Part shown: piece by piece, positions 51,673-60,612 of the stretch
Layout of the letters: the number at the start of each line of letters is the position of its first letter
Position numbering within the stretch: the stretch's first letter is position 1
Assembly (NCBI GenBank): GCA_934434555.1
Contig: CAKRZX010000008.1
Coordinates: 1 to 64,000, forward strand
From: an uncultured Clostridia bacterium
GTDB taxonomy: Bacteria > Bacillota > Clostridia > Christensenellales > QALW01
DNA: 64,000 nucleotides
Direction: 5' to 3'
Translations under genes and position numbers: made by a program
The notes under the pieces: generated by a model
Database searches by the model: none
Told to the model about the DNA's origin: nothing
The model's input: the letters and a program-made list of their open reading frames with translations, nothing else

Positions 51673-52734
51673 TTAACAATATTTTTCGTTAATTCTAATC
51701 ATTTCGTCCCAGTGCTTTTCCATTTCGGAAAGCAGCCTGAACTGGGTGCGGCAGCGTACAAGATTGTGCTCTTCGTATTTTGTTTTGAAGTACACATTGC
51801 CTTCAAGATAGTCGGTTAAAAAACGCATACCGCATTCAAAAGTCATCATTTTTGCGCCTACCGGCATAAGGCGCATTTCGTCCTTTGTCAAAAGCCCGCC
51901 GGTGCCCTCGGCAAAACCGCGGCAGAATGCTTCAAACAAAGCTAAATCTATTGTCATTTTATCGGTATCGGGTTCATCTTCTGCCGCAGTGGCGGCACCG
52001 AAACGAATCGAATCACCGAAATCGTTAACCGAAAAACCGGGCATAACGGTGTCAAGGTCAATGACGCAAAGCGGATTTCCGGTTGTTGAATCAAGCATAA
52101 TATTATTGCACTTTGTATCGTTATGTGTAACGCGCAAGGGCAGTTTGCCCGCGTAAAATGCGTTATAAAGTTCATGGCAAAGGGACTCGTGCTTCTTTGC
52201 AAACTCAATTTCCTTTGCGGCATTTTTTGCCCTGCCGAATTTGTCTTCCGACAAAACGGTCATAAAACGCTCAAAGCGCTTTGGCGTATTGTGAAAATCG
52301 GGAATGGTTTCAAACAGTTCTTCCGCGGGAAAATCCGCAAGTTGCTTCTGAAAAGTTCCGAATGCCTTGGCACAGCGGTAAAATTCCTCAGGTGAATCTA
52401 TTCTTTCGGGCGAAAAGGCATTTTCTATAAAATCATACATACGCCAGCAGCCGGACTCGTTGAGAAAATAGTTTTTACCAGTTTTTGTTTTAACAAATGA
52501 GAGGGATTCCCTCTTATCCTTAATATTTTTTGATATGTGTTCAAGCACTTTTTCTATGTTGGAAATAACTTCGAGCGGGTGTTCAAAAACCCTGTCGTTT
52601 ATCCTTTGCAGGATATACTTTGAATCTGCTTCAACAAGAAAAGTGTCGTTAATATGCCCGTTGCCGTAAGGGGTGATTTTTTTTGCAGTGCCGTTAAGAA
52701 GAAAATGCCCGGCAACCGTATATTGAAGTTCCAT
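51673..52734 (-). CDS. NahK-like sugar kinase (aminoglycoside phosphotransferase fold)
   Basis: This 353-residue protein has an APH/choline-kinase fold: GNGHINDTFLV as the N-lobe loop, the catalytic THNDTKCNNIMLD and the metal-binding CVIDLDTVMPG. These motifs match N-acetylhexosamine 1-kinase (NahK), which phosphorylates GlcNAc or GalNAc at C1 in the lacto-N-biose/galacto-N-biose pathway. The usual pathway partner, a GNB/LNB phosphorylase, is not in the window, so specificity is tentative. It is the first gene of a four-gene operon with its own promoter. Confidence 0.84.
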   Translation of the reverse strand: MELQYTVAGHFLLNGTAKKITPYGNGHINDTFLVEADSKYILQRINDRVFEHPLEVISNIEKVLEHISKNIKDKRESLSFVKTKTGKNYFLNESGCWRMYDFIENAFSPERIDSPEEFYRCAKAFGTFQKQLADFPAEELFETIPDFHNTPKRFERFMTVLSEDKFGRAKNAAKEIEFAKKHESLCHELYNAFYAGKLPLRVTHNDTKCNNIMLDSTTGNPLCVIDLDTVMPGFSVNDFGDSIRFGAATAAEDEPDTDKMTIDLALFEAFCRGFAEGTGGLLTKDEMRLMPVGAKMMTFECGMRFLTDYLEGNVYFKTKYEEHNLVRCRTQFRLLSEMEKHWDEMIRINEKYC

Positions 52735-52771
52735 GCTGTATGATACCTCTCAGAAATATTTTGCAACGTAT

Positions 52772-52800
52772 ATTCTATCACACTCTCGACCTAAATGCAA
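52772..52800 (-). promoter_or_regulatory. Promoter of the NahK-like operon
   Basis: On the minus strand, TTGCAT (52795-52800), 17-base spacer and TAGAAT (52772-52777), 37 bases upstream of the start. Confidence 0.6.
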
Positions 52801-52802
52801 GA

Positions 52803-52840
52803 CAAAAAAATCAGACGGACGTACAACCCGTCTGATTTGT
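52803..52840 (-). terminator. Terminator of the MacB-like transporter gene
   Basis: Stem AATCAGACGG/CCGTCTGATT with a 9-base loop and seven T on the minus strand, right after the stop at 52844. Confidence 0.9.
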
Positions 52841-52843
52841 ATA

Positions 52844-55800
52844 TTATTCGCTTCTCAGCGCCACAACAGGGTCTTTGCGTGCGGCTATTTTTGAGGGGAC
52901 AAGTCCTGCAATGAACGTAAGCAGCATACTTATAACAAGCAGTATTGCGCCGCCTGCCGCGGGCAGATAAGCAGTAATGTCGTTTATACCGGAAAGCGAG
53001 CGGATAATTGCATTTACGGGAAAACACAGCGCCACGGTGATAAGGATTCCAAGCAGTCCCGAAATAAAGCCAACGATAAGCGTTTCGGCATTGAATACCC
53101 TTGAAACGTCTTTTTTTGATGCGCCGATGGCACGTAGAATACCTATCTCCTTTGTCCGTTCAAGAACGGAAATGTAGGTGATAATTCCTATCATTATTGA
53201 CGATACTACCAACGAAATAGATACAAACGCTATCAAAACGTAACTTATTGCGTCAATTATCGTTGTAACCGACGACATAATAAGGGCAACGTAATCAGTG
53301 TATGATATCTGTGCCTCTTCGCTTGCGGAATCGTTATAGCGGGCGATCATATCGGCAACGGCGTCCTTGTCGGCAAAGGAGGAGGCATAAATGCTTATCG
53401 CAGAGGGCGAACCCGTGTCCGCCGCACCCAAAAGCGTAAGATTATCCTTTAATGTTGAAGAGGAGGTTCTGGGCGGCATACAGTCGTCATAGAGTTCGGA
53501 AAGCCGTGCTTCCGAAAGGGTTTTAACATATTCATCAAAGGCAAGGGCGGCTTTTTCGTCCGCTTTTGACGCATCGCCGCCGGACTGCGCATACATATCC
53601 TTTGCCTTTATTCTTGCTATCCTGTTTACTTCCGTGTCAAGAGATGCATCGTCAAGGGCGGCAAGGTAGGCATAGATATTTTCCTTGGGCATTGCGGTGC
53701 TTTCGGTGTAGTCGGCAAGCACGTACATCATCTTTGAATTTCTGTCGGGAAGTTTTGAAAGAATCTGTGCGCAGATTAGATTAAGTTCCTCTTCCGACGG
53801 CTGTGCCTTTATTTCGGAGAGTGTTTTCTCCGCCGCGACCTCCCGCTGCGATTTTATCATATCCCGAATCCGTTCTTCCACCATATCGCGGAGTTCGTCA
53901 TCATCGTAACCGTCAATAAACGACCGTATTGTAGCTTCATCCACATCGGCATTGGCGGTATAAAAGTCAAAAATCATCTTCTCCAAAGACGCACGGTCGG
54001 GGTAGTTTGACATATACTCTTCAACCGTTTTTTCCGTTTCGGCTTTTATCGGAACCGAAAGCACTTTTTTGTACATTTCGGATTTTTCGCTTGCGGAAAG
54101 GGATGCAAAATATTCTTTCAGTTCGTTTGCACGCTCGCTTGCGGAAAGTTCTTTTTCGTTTTCAAGCACAAAGGGCAAGCCCGACAGAACGTCGTAATTC
54201 CTATTTTTTTCGTCTTGTTGCTGCTTTACTATTTCGGAGGAATTCGTCTTGTCGATAATATAGTCCGTCAGTGCACGGGTGTAGTATAATGACGCCGAAG
54301 AACTCATTCCGTTCTGCCCTTTTACGGGACGGATTATGCCCGAAATTTTAAGGTCGAGCCCCTGCGAGATTATAACTTCCATTGAGGAAGAATTGCCTGA
54401 AATATCGTTCCATATGCCATTGGATTCGGTATACTTGTCCGCTTCGCATATAAGTTTGAATTTTAAGCCTAAAATATCCGCGTATTCGTAACTTTCCGTT
54501 TCCTGATTTACCGTTTCGCCCCGGCTTGACGCCGCCATATCGGCAAGGATTTTTTCTGTGGTTTTAAGCCCCAGGGCGTGAAGAGTGATATCGGTAATTT
54601 CGTTGTTTTGGTCAAGCGCAAGAAGAATGTCTTCCTTGTCCGCGGGCCACGCGCCGGCAACAAGCTCATACTTGTCCGTTATAACGTCTGAAACGCTGTT
54701 TCCGCTTGCGTCGGGAAGAATTTCAGCCCAGGTTTTGTAGCCTGAAAATTTGGAATAGAAGTTGGACATTGACGAACCGTTTGAATCCATTGAAGAGAAA
54801 ACTTCCGTTATGTCCGATTTTTGATACTTGTTTTCGCTTGTCTTTGCGTAGATGTTAAGGGGAACGTTGTAGGAGTACTGTATCGCGCGGGCGTACTTGT
54901 CAAGTTCCTCTTTGTTTGCTTCAAAGTATTCCTTTAACCTTTTAAGGTCGTTGGTTTTCGTTTCGGCGTTGTTTATGCTGTTGGAAAGTTCGTACATAAC
55001 ACTGCTTGCGTAAACCTTGTCCTTTTCGTGTTCGGCGCTCTTATCCTGTGCACCCATTATGCCCGAGATCAGGCTTGACATATCAACCTCTTCCGCCTGA
55101 ATTTCCAAAGGATATGACGAAAGAGTGTCCTCCTGAACATTGCTTATATAAAGTTTTATTCCGCTTGAAAGGGCAAGGATAAGGGCAATGCCGATTATGC
55201 CTATTGACCCGGCAAAACTCGTCAGGAATGTGCGTGCTTTTTTTGTAAGCAGATTGTTGAGCGAAAGGGACAGGGCGGTAAAAAACGACATGGACGTCTT
55301 TTTTGTTTTGCTGTCCTGTTTCTTTTCTTCTTTTCCGTCAAACGGCGAAGTATCAGCGCATATTTTGCCGTCGCGCACGCTTATCGTGCGGTTTGCGTAC
55401 TGCTTTGCAAGTTCGGGATTGTGCGTTACCATAATTACAAGCCTGTCGCGGGAAACCTCTTTCAACAGGTCCATTATCTGCACGCTTGTTGCCGAGTCAA
55501 GGGCACCGGTAGGCTCGTCCGCAAGCAGAATATCGGGGTTGTTTACAAGTGCGCGGGCAATGGCAACCCTTTGCATCTGTCCGCCGGACATCTGATTCGG
55601 CTTTTTGTGAAACTGGTCGCCTAAACCCACTTTTTTAAGGGCTTCGCCTGCCCTTTTGCGTCGTTCTTTTCGTGAAACACCCGAAAGCGTAAGTGCAAGC
55701 TCCACATTTGCAAGTACGCTTTGGTGGGGGATAAGGTTGTAACTTTGGAAAACAAAGCCCACCGAATGGTTGCGGTAGGAATCCCAGTCCTTGTCGGTAA

Positions 55801-56014
55801 ATTCTTTTGTGGATTTGCCGTTTATGATAAGGTCGCCGCTTGTGTACTTGTCAAGCCCGCCGATAATGTTAAGCAAGGTGGTTTTGCCCGAACCGCTGGG
55901 CCCCAAAACCGCAACAAATTCATTTTTGCGGAACGAAACGGAAACATCGTCAAGGGCATTAACGTTAAAGCCGTCACCGGTATAGGTCTTTTTTATATGT
56001 TCAAGAGCAAGCAT
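52844..56014 (-). CDS. Fused ATPase-permease ABC transporter, MacB-like, with a large external domain
   Basis: This 1056-residue protein has an N-terminal ATPase (1-225: Walker A GPSGSGKTT, signature MSGGQMQR, Walker B ILLADEPTGALDS), a linker, one membrane helix (about 262-285), a very long extracytoplasmic region (about 290-915) and a C-terminal FtsX-type block of three helices with ISVLERTKEIGILRAIGAS. MacB-type mechanotransmission exporters act on lipoproteins, peptides or envelope substrates. The external domain is much longer than in MacB (about 200 residues) and rich in Ser, Asp and Lys with helical repeats. GGAGG precedes the ATG. The gene is monocistronic, with a candidate operator over its promoter. 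Confidence 0.88.
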   Translation of the reverse strand: MLALEHIKKTYTGDGFNVNALDDVSVSFRKNEFVAVLGPSGSGKTTLLNIIGGLDKYTSGDLIINGKSTKEFTDKDWDSYRNHSVGFVFQSYNLIPHQSVLANVELALTLSGVSRKERRKRAGEALKKVGLGDQFHKKPNQMSGGQMQRVAIARALVNNPDILLADEPTGALDSATSVQIMDLLKEVSRDRLVIMVTHNPELAKQYANRTISVRDGKICADTSPFDGKEEKKQDSKTKKTSMSFFTALSLSLNNLLTKKARTFLTSFAGSIGIIGIALILALSSGIKLYISNVQEDTLSSYPLEIQAEEVDMSSLISGIMGAQDKSAEHEKDKVYASSVMYELSNSINNAETKTNDLKRLKEYFEANKEELDKYARAIQYSYNVPLNIYAKTSENKYQKSDITEVFSSMDSNGSSMSNFYSKFSGYKTWAEILPDASGNSVSDVITDKYELVAGAWPADKEDILLALDQNNEITDITLHALGLKTTEKILADMAASSRGETVNQETESYEYADILGLKFKLICEADKYTESNGIWNDISGNSSSMEVIISQGLDLKISGIIRPVKGQNGMSSSASLYYTRALTDYIIDKTNSSEIVKQQQDEKNRNYDVLSGLPFVLENEKELSASERANELKEYFASLSASEKSEMYKKVLSVPIKAETEKTVEEYMSNYPDRASLEKMIFDFYTANADVDEATIRSFIDGYDDDELRDMVEERIRDMIKSQREVAAEKTLSEIKAQPSEEELNLICAQILSKLPDRNSKMMYVLADYTESTAMPKENIYAYLAALDDASLDTEVNRIARIKAKDMYAQSGGDASKADEKAALAFDEYVKTLSEARLSELYDDCMPPRTSSSTLKDNLTLLGAADTGSPSAISIYASSFADKDAVADMIARYNDSASEEAQISYTDYVALIMSSVTTIIDAISYVLIAFVSISLVVSSIMIGIITYISVLERTKEIGILRAIGASKKDVSRVFNAETLIVGFISGLLGILITVALCFPVNAIIRSLSGINDITAYLPAAGGAILLVISMLLTFIAGLVPSKIAARKDPVVALRSE

Positions 56015-56032
56015 TTTTTTCGCCTCCGTAAG

Positions 56033-56050
56033 ATTAACGTGTTAATTATA
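56033..56050 (-). promoter_or_regulatory. Extended -10 promoter overlapped by a palindromic operator
   Basis: On the minus strand, TGC-TATAAT (-10 at 56045-56050) forms an extended -10 without a good -35. ATTAAC-GT-GTTAAT (56033-56046) is an inverted repeat immediately after it, a plausible repressor site. Confidence 0.5.
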
Positions 56051-56214
56051 GCACTTGTTTTGCCTGCAATATGAATTTTCAATAAAAATTGAGAGAAAAC
56101 TTGTTTTACATTTGTCCAAAAGCAAAAAACACTTTATTTTATTGCGTCTGTGTGGTACAATATATATTGGATTTTTATAAACAAAATTCTGTGCAGAAAA
56201 AAGGGGAAACGAAA

Positions 56215-57012
56215 ATGAAAATAGGGGTAAATTTCAGAGCAAATAATCCTATACTGTGGGAAAGAGCGTCGGAAACGGGCGCGGACTATGCGGAAGTAAG
56301 CGGCTGGTCATATATGCAGCTTGATGAGTTTGAGTTTGCCGCGGCGGAAAAAAACATGAAGGATTCCGGCATGCCCATAAAGACGATGAACGGGCTGTTT
56401 ATGCCGGAACATAAACTTGTGGGCGAGGATGCTACGCCCGCGGAAGAAGTAAAGAGTTATCTTGAAAAATGCTTTGCCCGCGCTGAAAGACTCGGCGTAA
56501 AAACGGCTGTTTGGGGGTCGGGAACCGCACGCTCGTACAAGGAATCTTTCGGCCGCGAAAGGGCACAGGAGCAGCTTATAAAAACAGGAACCGCTGTGGG
56601 CGACACGGCTGAAAAATTCGGCATACGCGTTGCAATAGAGCCGCTGAATCACTTTGAAACCAATATTTTCTACACCGTTAAAGAGGGCGCGGAATTCTGC
56701 CGCAAGATAAATCACCCTGCGGTAAAACTGCTTGCGGACAGTTATCATATGCTTGTTGAAAACGAAAGTTTCGATACGCTTAAAGATTATTCCGACGTAC
56801 TTATTCACGCCCATATCGCTTCCGGTGTTGCCGGCAGAAAGGACATAAGGGAAATTCCCGAAAAGAGCGACAAGTACAACATAAAAGCGTTCCTTTTTGC
56901 GCTTAAAGACGCGGGGTATAACGATACGCTTACCATAGAGGCAGGCGGAAAACAGGACTTTATTCTTGAACTTAAAGAGGGCGTAGAGGCAATAAAGAGT
57001 TGGGACAGGTAA
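56215..57012 (+). CDS. Sugar phosphate isomerase/epimerase-like TIM-barrel protein
   Basis: This 265-residue protein belongs to the xylose-isomerase-like TIM barrel (AP endonuclease 2) superfamily. The text KLLADSYHMLVENE with its metal-binding Asp and His, and RVAIEPLNHFETN with the metal Glu, match D-tagatose/D-psicose 3-epimerase-type enzymes. The C-terminal LTIEAGG carries another metal Glu. The start at 56215 has AAGGGGAA upstream; the longer open frame from 56089 has none. The sugar substrate is unknown. Its end overlaps the next gene by 13 bases. Confidence 0.83.
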   Translation: MKIGVNFRANNPILWERASETGADYAEVSGWSYMQLDEFEFAAAEKNMKDSGMPIKTMNGLFMPEHKLVGEDATPAEEVKSYLEKCFARAERLGVKTAVWGSGTARSYKESFGRERAQEQLIKTGTAVGDTAEKFGIRVAIEPLNHFETNIFYTVKEGAEFCRKINHPAVKLLADSYHMLVENESFDTLKDYSDVLIHAHIASGVAGRKDIREIPEKSDKYNIKAFLFALKDAGYNDTLTIEAGGKQDFILELKEGVEAIKSWDR

Positions 57013-57686
57013 AGGAAGAATACGTACGCACCGCAAAACTTATCGGCGAAAGCGGCGTGGATAAATTAAGCAGAAAAAGCGTTATAATATTCGGTGTGGG
57101 CGGTGTAGGTTCGTTTGCGGCGGAAGCAATTGCCCGTGCGGGGATGGGGAAAATCACTCTTGTTGACCACGACACCGTGGCAAAAAGCAATATCAACCGC
57201 CAACTTATCGCCCTTAATTCAACTTTGGGGAAACTTAAAACCGATGTGATGGTTTCAAGAATCCGCGATATAAATCCGGAAGCCGATATTTCGGGGATTC
57301 CCGAATTCTTTACCGAAGAAAACAAGGATTCGTTCAATATCGAAAAATACGATTTTGTGCTTGACTGCATTGATTCCGTGCCGTCAAAAATTGCTTTAAT
57401 AAAGCTTGCAAAGGAAAAAAACGTGCCCATAATTTCGGCAATGGGGGCGGGCAACAGGCTGTGCCCCGAAAAGTTTGAAATAAGCGACATAAGCAAAACA
57501 AGTTACTGCCGCTTGGCACGGGCGGTAAGGCAGAAACTTAAAAAAGAGGGCATAGAGCACCTTACGGTGGTGTTTTCAAAAGAGCCGCCGATTCAGCGTG
57601 AGGGCACACCGGGAAGCATATCCTTTGTGCCGTCAAGCGCGGGTCTTTTAATGGCGTCGTTTGTTATTAAGGAGTTAATAAAATGA
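57000..57686 (+). CDS. tcdA: tRNA threonylcarbamoyladenosine dehydratase (TcdA, ThiF/E1-like)
   Basis: This 228-residue E1-like enzyme uses ATP to cyclise t6A to ct6A in tRNA. It shows the nucleotide motif FGVGGVGSFAAEAIARAG, the SNINRQL arginine segment and DCIDSVPSK. The only credible start is a TTG at 57000, inside the upstream gene, with GAGG about ten bases before it; no in-frame ATG occurs before the conserved N-terminus. It works downstream of Sua5 (42173). The end overlaps the SDR gene by four bases. Confidence 0.9.
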   Translation: MGQVKEEYVRTAKLIGESGVDKLSRKSVIIFGVGGVGSFAAEAIARAGMGKITLVDHDTVAKSNINRQLIALNSTLGKLKTDVMVSRIRDINPEADISGIPEFFTEENKDSFNIEKYDFVLDCIDSVPSKIALIKLAKEKNVPIISAMGAGNRLCPEKFEISDISKTSYCRLARAVRQKLKKEGIEHLTVVFSKEPPIQREGTPGSISFVPSSAGLLMASFVIKELIK

Positions 57687-58378
57687 AAAACGTGCTTATT
57701 ACCGGCGCTGCGGGGGATATAGGGTCGGCACTTGTCAGAACTTTTGCCGGCGCAGGGTACGGAGTGATAATTCACTTTAACAAGAATTCCGCTGCGGCTG
57801 AAAAACTAAAAAGCGTGTACGGCGGAATGTGCGTTCAGGCGGATATCTCGAATCCCGAAAGCGTAAAAGCAATGTTTGATAAAATCGGCGATAAAAAAAT
57901 CGACGCCGTAATCAATAATGCGGGCGTGCAGGCAATAAAAATGTTCTGCGATACTTCTTTTGAAGAAATTAAAGAACAGATAGACGTAAATCTGCTCGGT
58001 GCCTGCTATGTGAATAAATGCGCAGTAGAACATATGATGTGGGGCGGCGGCAGTATAATCAATATTTCTTCCATTTGGGGGCAGTGCGGAGGCGCCTGCG
58101 AGGCAGCGTATTCGGCAGCAAAGTCGGGTGTTATAGGCTTGACGAAAGCGCTGGCAAAAGAGTACGGAAATATCCGCGTAAACTGTATTTGCCCCGGTGC
58201 AATAGAGGGAAAAATGAACGCGCACATTAAAGGCGATGACCTTAAAACCTTAATTGAAGATATTCCCGCAGGGCGGCTCGGCAGGGCTGACGAAGTGGCG
58301 CGCACGGCGCTGTTTCTGGCGGAGAATGAGTACATAACAGGACAGATTATAGCCGTAAACGGCGGAATGTATATTTAG
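57683..58378 (+). CDS. Short-chain dehydrogenase/reductase (FabG-like)
   Basis: This 231-residue Rossmann-fold oxidoreductase has TGAAGDIG for NAD(P) binding, NNAG at 78-81, catalytic Ser129/130, Tyr143 and Lys147 in YSAAK, and the C-terminal GQIIAVNGGMYI. It resembles 3-oxoacyl-ACP reductase, but no fatty acid synthesis genes are nearby, so it is more likely a sugar or alcohol dehydrogenase. The start overlaps tcdA by four bases and the stop lies nine bases before prmA. Confidence 0.88.
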   Translation: MKNVLITGAAGDIGSALVRTFAGAGYGVIIHFNKNSAAAEKLKSVYGGMCVQADISNPESVKAMFDKIGDKKIDAVINNAGVQAIKMFCDTSFEEIKEQIDVNLLGACYVNKCAVEHMMWGGGSIINISSIWGQCGGACEAAYSAAKSGVIGLTKALAKEYGNIRVNCICPGAIEGKMNAHIKGDDLKTLIEDIPAGRLGRADEVARTALFLAENEYITGQIIAVNGGMYI

Positions 58379-58387
58379 GAGAGAACA

Positions 58388-59323
58388 ATGGACTATATAA
58401 GAGTAACCGTAAAAACCACCACTGAGGGCTCGGACGTGGTGTCCGAGATTTTGGGCGAGTATTCTTCGGGCGGAGTAATAATTGAGGACGCGGCGGATAT
58501 AAAGAATTTTAAGGGCAGCAAGGAACAGTGGGATTATATTGACGAACATCTTGCCGATTCCTACGATTCGGAAGTGTGTGTCCGCGGGTTTTTGGGCGAA
58601 GACGAAGACATTGACGGCATAGTCAAAGAGATAAAACAAAGACTTTCGGAATTAAAGAAAAATGCGCCTGATTTTCCGCTGGGGTCGCTTAAAGTCGAAT
58701 GCGAAAAAATCAGGGACGAAAACTGGGGCGAAACGTGGAAAAAATTCTATAAGCCCTTTAAGCCTGCCGAAAAGATAGTAATCAAACCCACGTGGGAAGA
58801 TTACGAGCCGCAATCGGGCGACCTGGTGCTTGAACTTGACCCCGGCGCGGCGTTCGGCACGGGTTCGCATGAAACCACCAGAATGTGCATAGGCTTTTTG
58901 GAAAAATACATTACTCCTGACTGCGACGTTATGGACGTGGGCTGCGGCACGGGCATTTTGGCAATGTGCGCGGCTCTCCTGGGCGCAAAAAGCGTGCTTG
59001 CGGTGGATATTGACGAATCCGCCGTAAAAGTGGCAAAGGAAAATGTTGAGGCGGGCGGTTTTAATATAAAAGTCGAGTGCGGAAATCTGCTTGAAGACCG
59101 ATTCGGCGCGGTGGACGTTATAGTTGCAAATATTATTGCCGATGCCGTGAAAACGCTTGCGCCCGCGGCAAAAGAAAATTTAAGGGAAAACGGCGTGTAC
59201 ATAACATCGGGAATCATAAACGAGCGCGCCGACGAAGTGGAAAATGCAATAAAGGATTGCGGATTTACTTTGCTTGAAAGAAAAAGTATGGGCGAGTGGA
59301 CCGCTTTTGCGTGGAAAAAATGA
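58388..59323 (+). CDS. prmA: Ribosomal protein L11 methyltransferase
   Basis: This 311-residue SAM-dependent methyltransferase trimethylates lysines and the N-terminus of L11 in the known enzymes. The N-terminal substrate-recognition part (1-130) is followed by the AFGTGSHETTRMC signature, SAM motif I DVGCGTGILAMCAALLGA and the NPPY-like VANIIADA. AGGAGAG precedes the ATG. The stop overlaps the rarA start by four bases, and no dnaK/dnaJ or 16S methyltransferase genes, its frequent neighbours, are seen. Confidence 0.95.
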   Translation: MDYIRVTVKTTTEGSDVVSEILGEYSSGGVIIEDAADIKNFKGSKEQWDYIDEHLADSYDSEVCVRGFLGEDEDIDGIVKEIKQRLSELKKNAPDFPLGSLKVECEKIRDENWGETWKKFYKPFKPAEKIVIKPTWEDYEPQSGDLVLELDPGAAFGTGSHETTRMCIGFLEKYITPDCDVMDVGCGTGILAMCAALLGAKSVLAVDIDESAVKVAKENVEAGGFNIKVECGNLLEDRFGAVDVIVANIIADAVKTLAPAAKENLRENGVYITSGIINERADEVENAIKDCGFTLLERKSMGEWTAFAWKK

Positions 59324-60612
59324 ACATAGATATGTTTTCGCAGATTGATGCAAATAAAAGCGCGCCCCTTGCCGAGCGTATGCGCCCCCGAAACTTTGAC
59401 GAGTTTTTCGGGCAGGAACATATTGTGGGCAAGGGCAGACTTCTGCGCCGTGCCATTGAGGCGGACAGGCTTACAAGCTGTATCTTTTACGGACCGCCCG
59501 GGGTGGGTAAAACGAGCCTTGCAAGCGTAATAGCAAACGTGTGTTCGGCGCATTTTGAAAAACTCAATGCCGTTACCGCGGGAGTAAGCGACGTGCGGGA
59601 AATCATTTCCGCCGCAGAAGAGAGGAAAAAACTTTACGGAAAAAGCACGGTGCTTTTGCTTGACGAGTGCCACAGGTGGAGCAAGGCACAGTCCGACGCG
59701 CTTCTGCCCGCCCTTGAAAGCGGCACGGTTATTTTAATCGGCTCCACTACGGAAAATCCGTATATTTCACTTACCCGCGCCCTTGTTTCCAGGTGCAGAA
59801 TTTTTGAATTTAAGCCCCTTACAAACGATGATATAAGAAAAGCGCTTGAAGGGGCGATAAAGGATAAGGAGCGCGGCTACGGCGAAAGCGACGTTGTGCT
59901 TGAAGAAGAGGCGCTGAACCATATTGTGCTGACTTCTGCGGGCGATGTCAGGTGTGCGCTTAATGCCCTTGAACTTGCATATCTAACCACCAAACCCGAC
60001 AGGGACGGAAAGATACTTATAACTGCCGAAACGGCGCAGGAATCCATACAGCGTCCCGTTATTGCAATGGACGAAAGCCTGTATTACGATATGCTGAGTG
60101 CGTTTTGCAAAAGCCTGCGGGGAAGTGACCCGGATGCGGCGGTGTTCTGGGCAATGCGCCTTATTGAGGGCGGCGTTGACCCGAGGATAATCGCACGGCG
60201 AATGATTGCCCATTCTTCCGAAGACGTTGGGCTTGCCGACCCTATGGCGTTGTTGCAGGCGTCGGCTGCGCTGAACGCAACGGAAAAATTAGGATATCCC
60301 GAATGCAGGCTTCCGCTTGTGCAGGCGATAATCTATATTTGTAACGCCCCTAAAAGCAACAGTGTTGTTATGGCGCTTGATTCCGCCGCGGCGGACGCGG
60401 CGAAAAACATTACGGTGCCGGAACATCTGTGCAATGCGCAGAGTTTTGATATGAAAGATTCCCGCAGGGGTAAGGACTATAAATATCCCCATAATTATGA
60501 GGGACATTGGGTTAAGCAGCAGTATCTGCCCGATGAACTGAAAGACAAACGGTATTATTTCCCCTCTGACCAGGGGGCAGAAAAAGGAATTAAAGTTGGA
60601 AAACATAATTGA
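59320..60612 (+). CDS. rarA: Replication-associated recombination protein A (RarA/MgsA)
   Basis: This 430-residue AAA+ ATPase acts at stalled replication forks. Visible are PLAERMRPRNFDEFFGQEHIVG at the N-terminus, Walker A FYGPPGVGKTS, Walker B VLLLDECHRWSKAQSDALLP, sensor 1 IGSTTENP, and the C-terminal tetramerisation part with GKDYKYPHNY. The ATG at 59320 overlaps the prmA stop; an upstream reading from 59296 lies inside prmA. Its end overlaps ecfA1 by 17 bases. Confidence 0.94.
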   Translation: MNIDMFSQIDANKSAPLAERMRPRNFDEFFGQEHIVGKGRLLRRAIEADRLTSCIFYGPPGVGKTSLASVIANVCSAHFEKLNAVTAGVSDVREIISAAEERKKLYGKSTVLLLDECHRWSKAQSDALLPALESGTVILIGSTTENPYISLTRALVSRCRIFEFKPLTNDDIRKALEGAIKDKERGYGESDVVLEEEALNHIVLTSAGDVRCALNALELAYLTTKPDRDGKILITAETAQESIQRPVIAMDESLYYDMLSAFCKSLRGSDPDAAVFWAMRLIEGGVDPRIIARRMIAHSSEDVGLADPMALLQASAALNATEKLGYPECRLPLVQAIIYICNAPKSNSVVMALDSAAADAAKNITVPEHLCNAQSFDMKDSRRGKDYKYPHNYEGHWVKQQYLPDELKDKRYYFPSDQGAEKGIKVGKHN

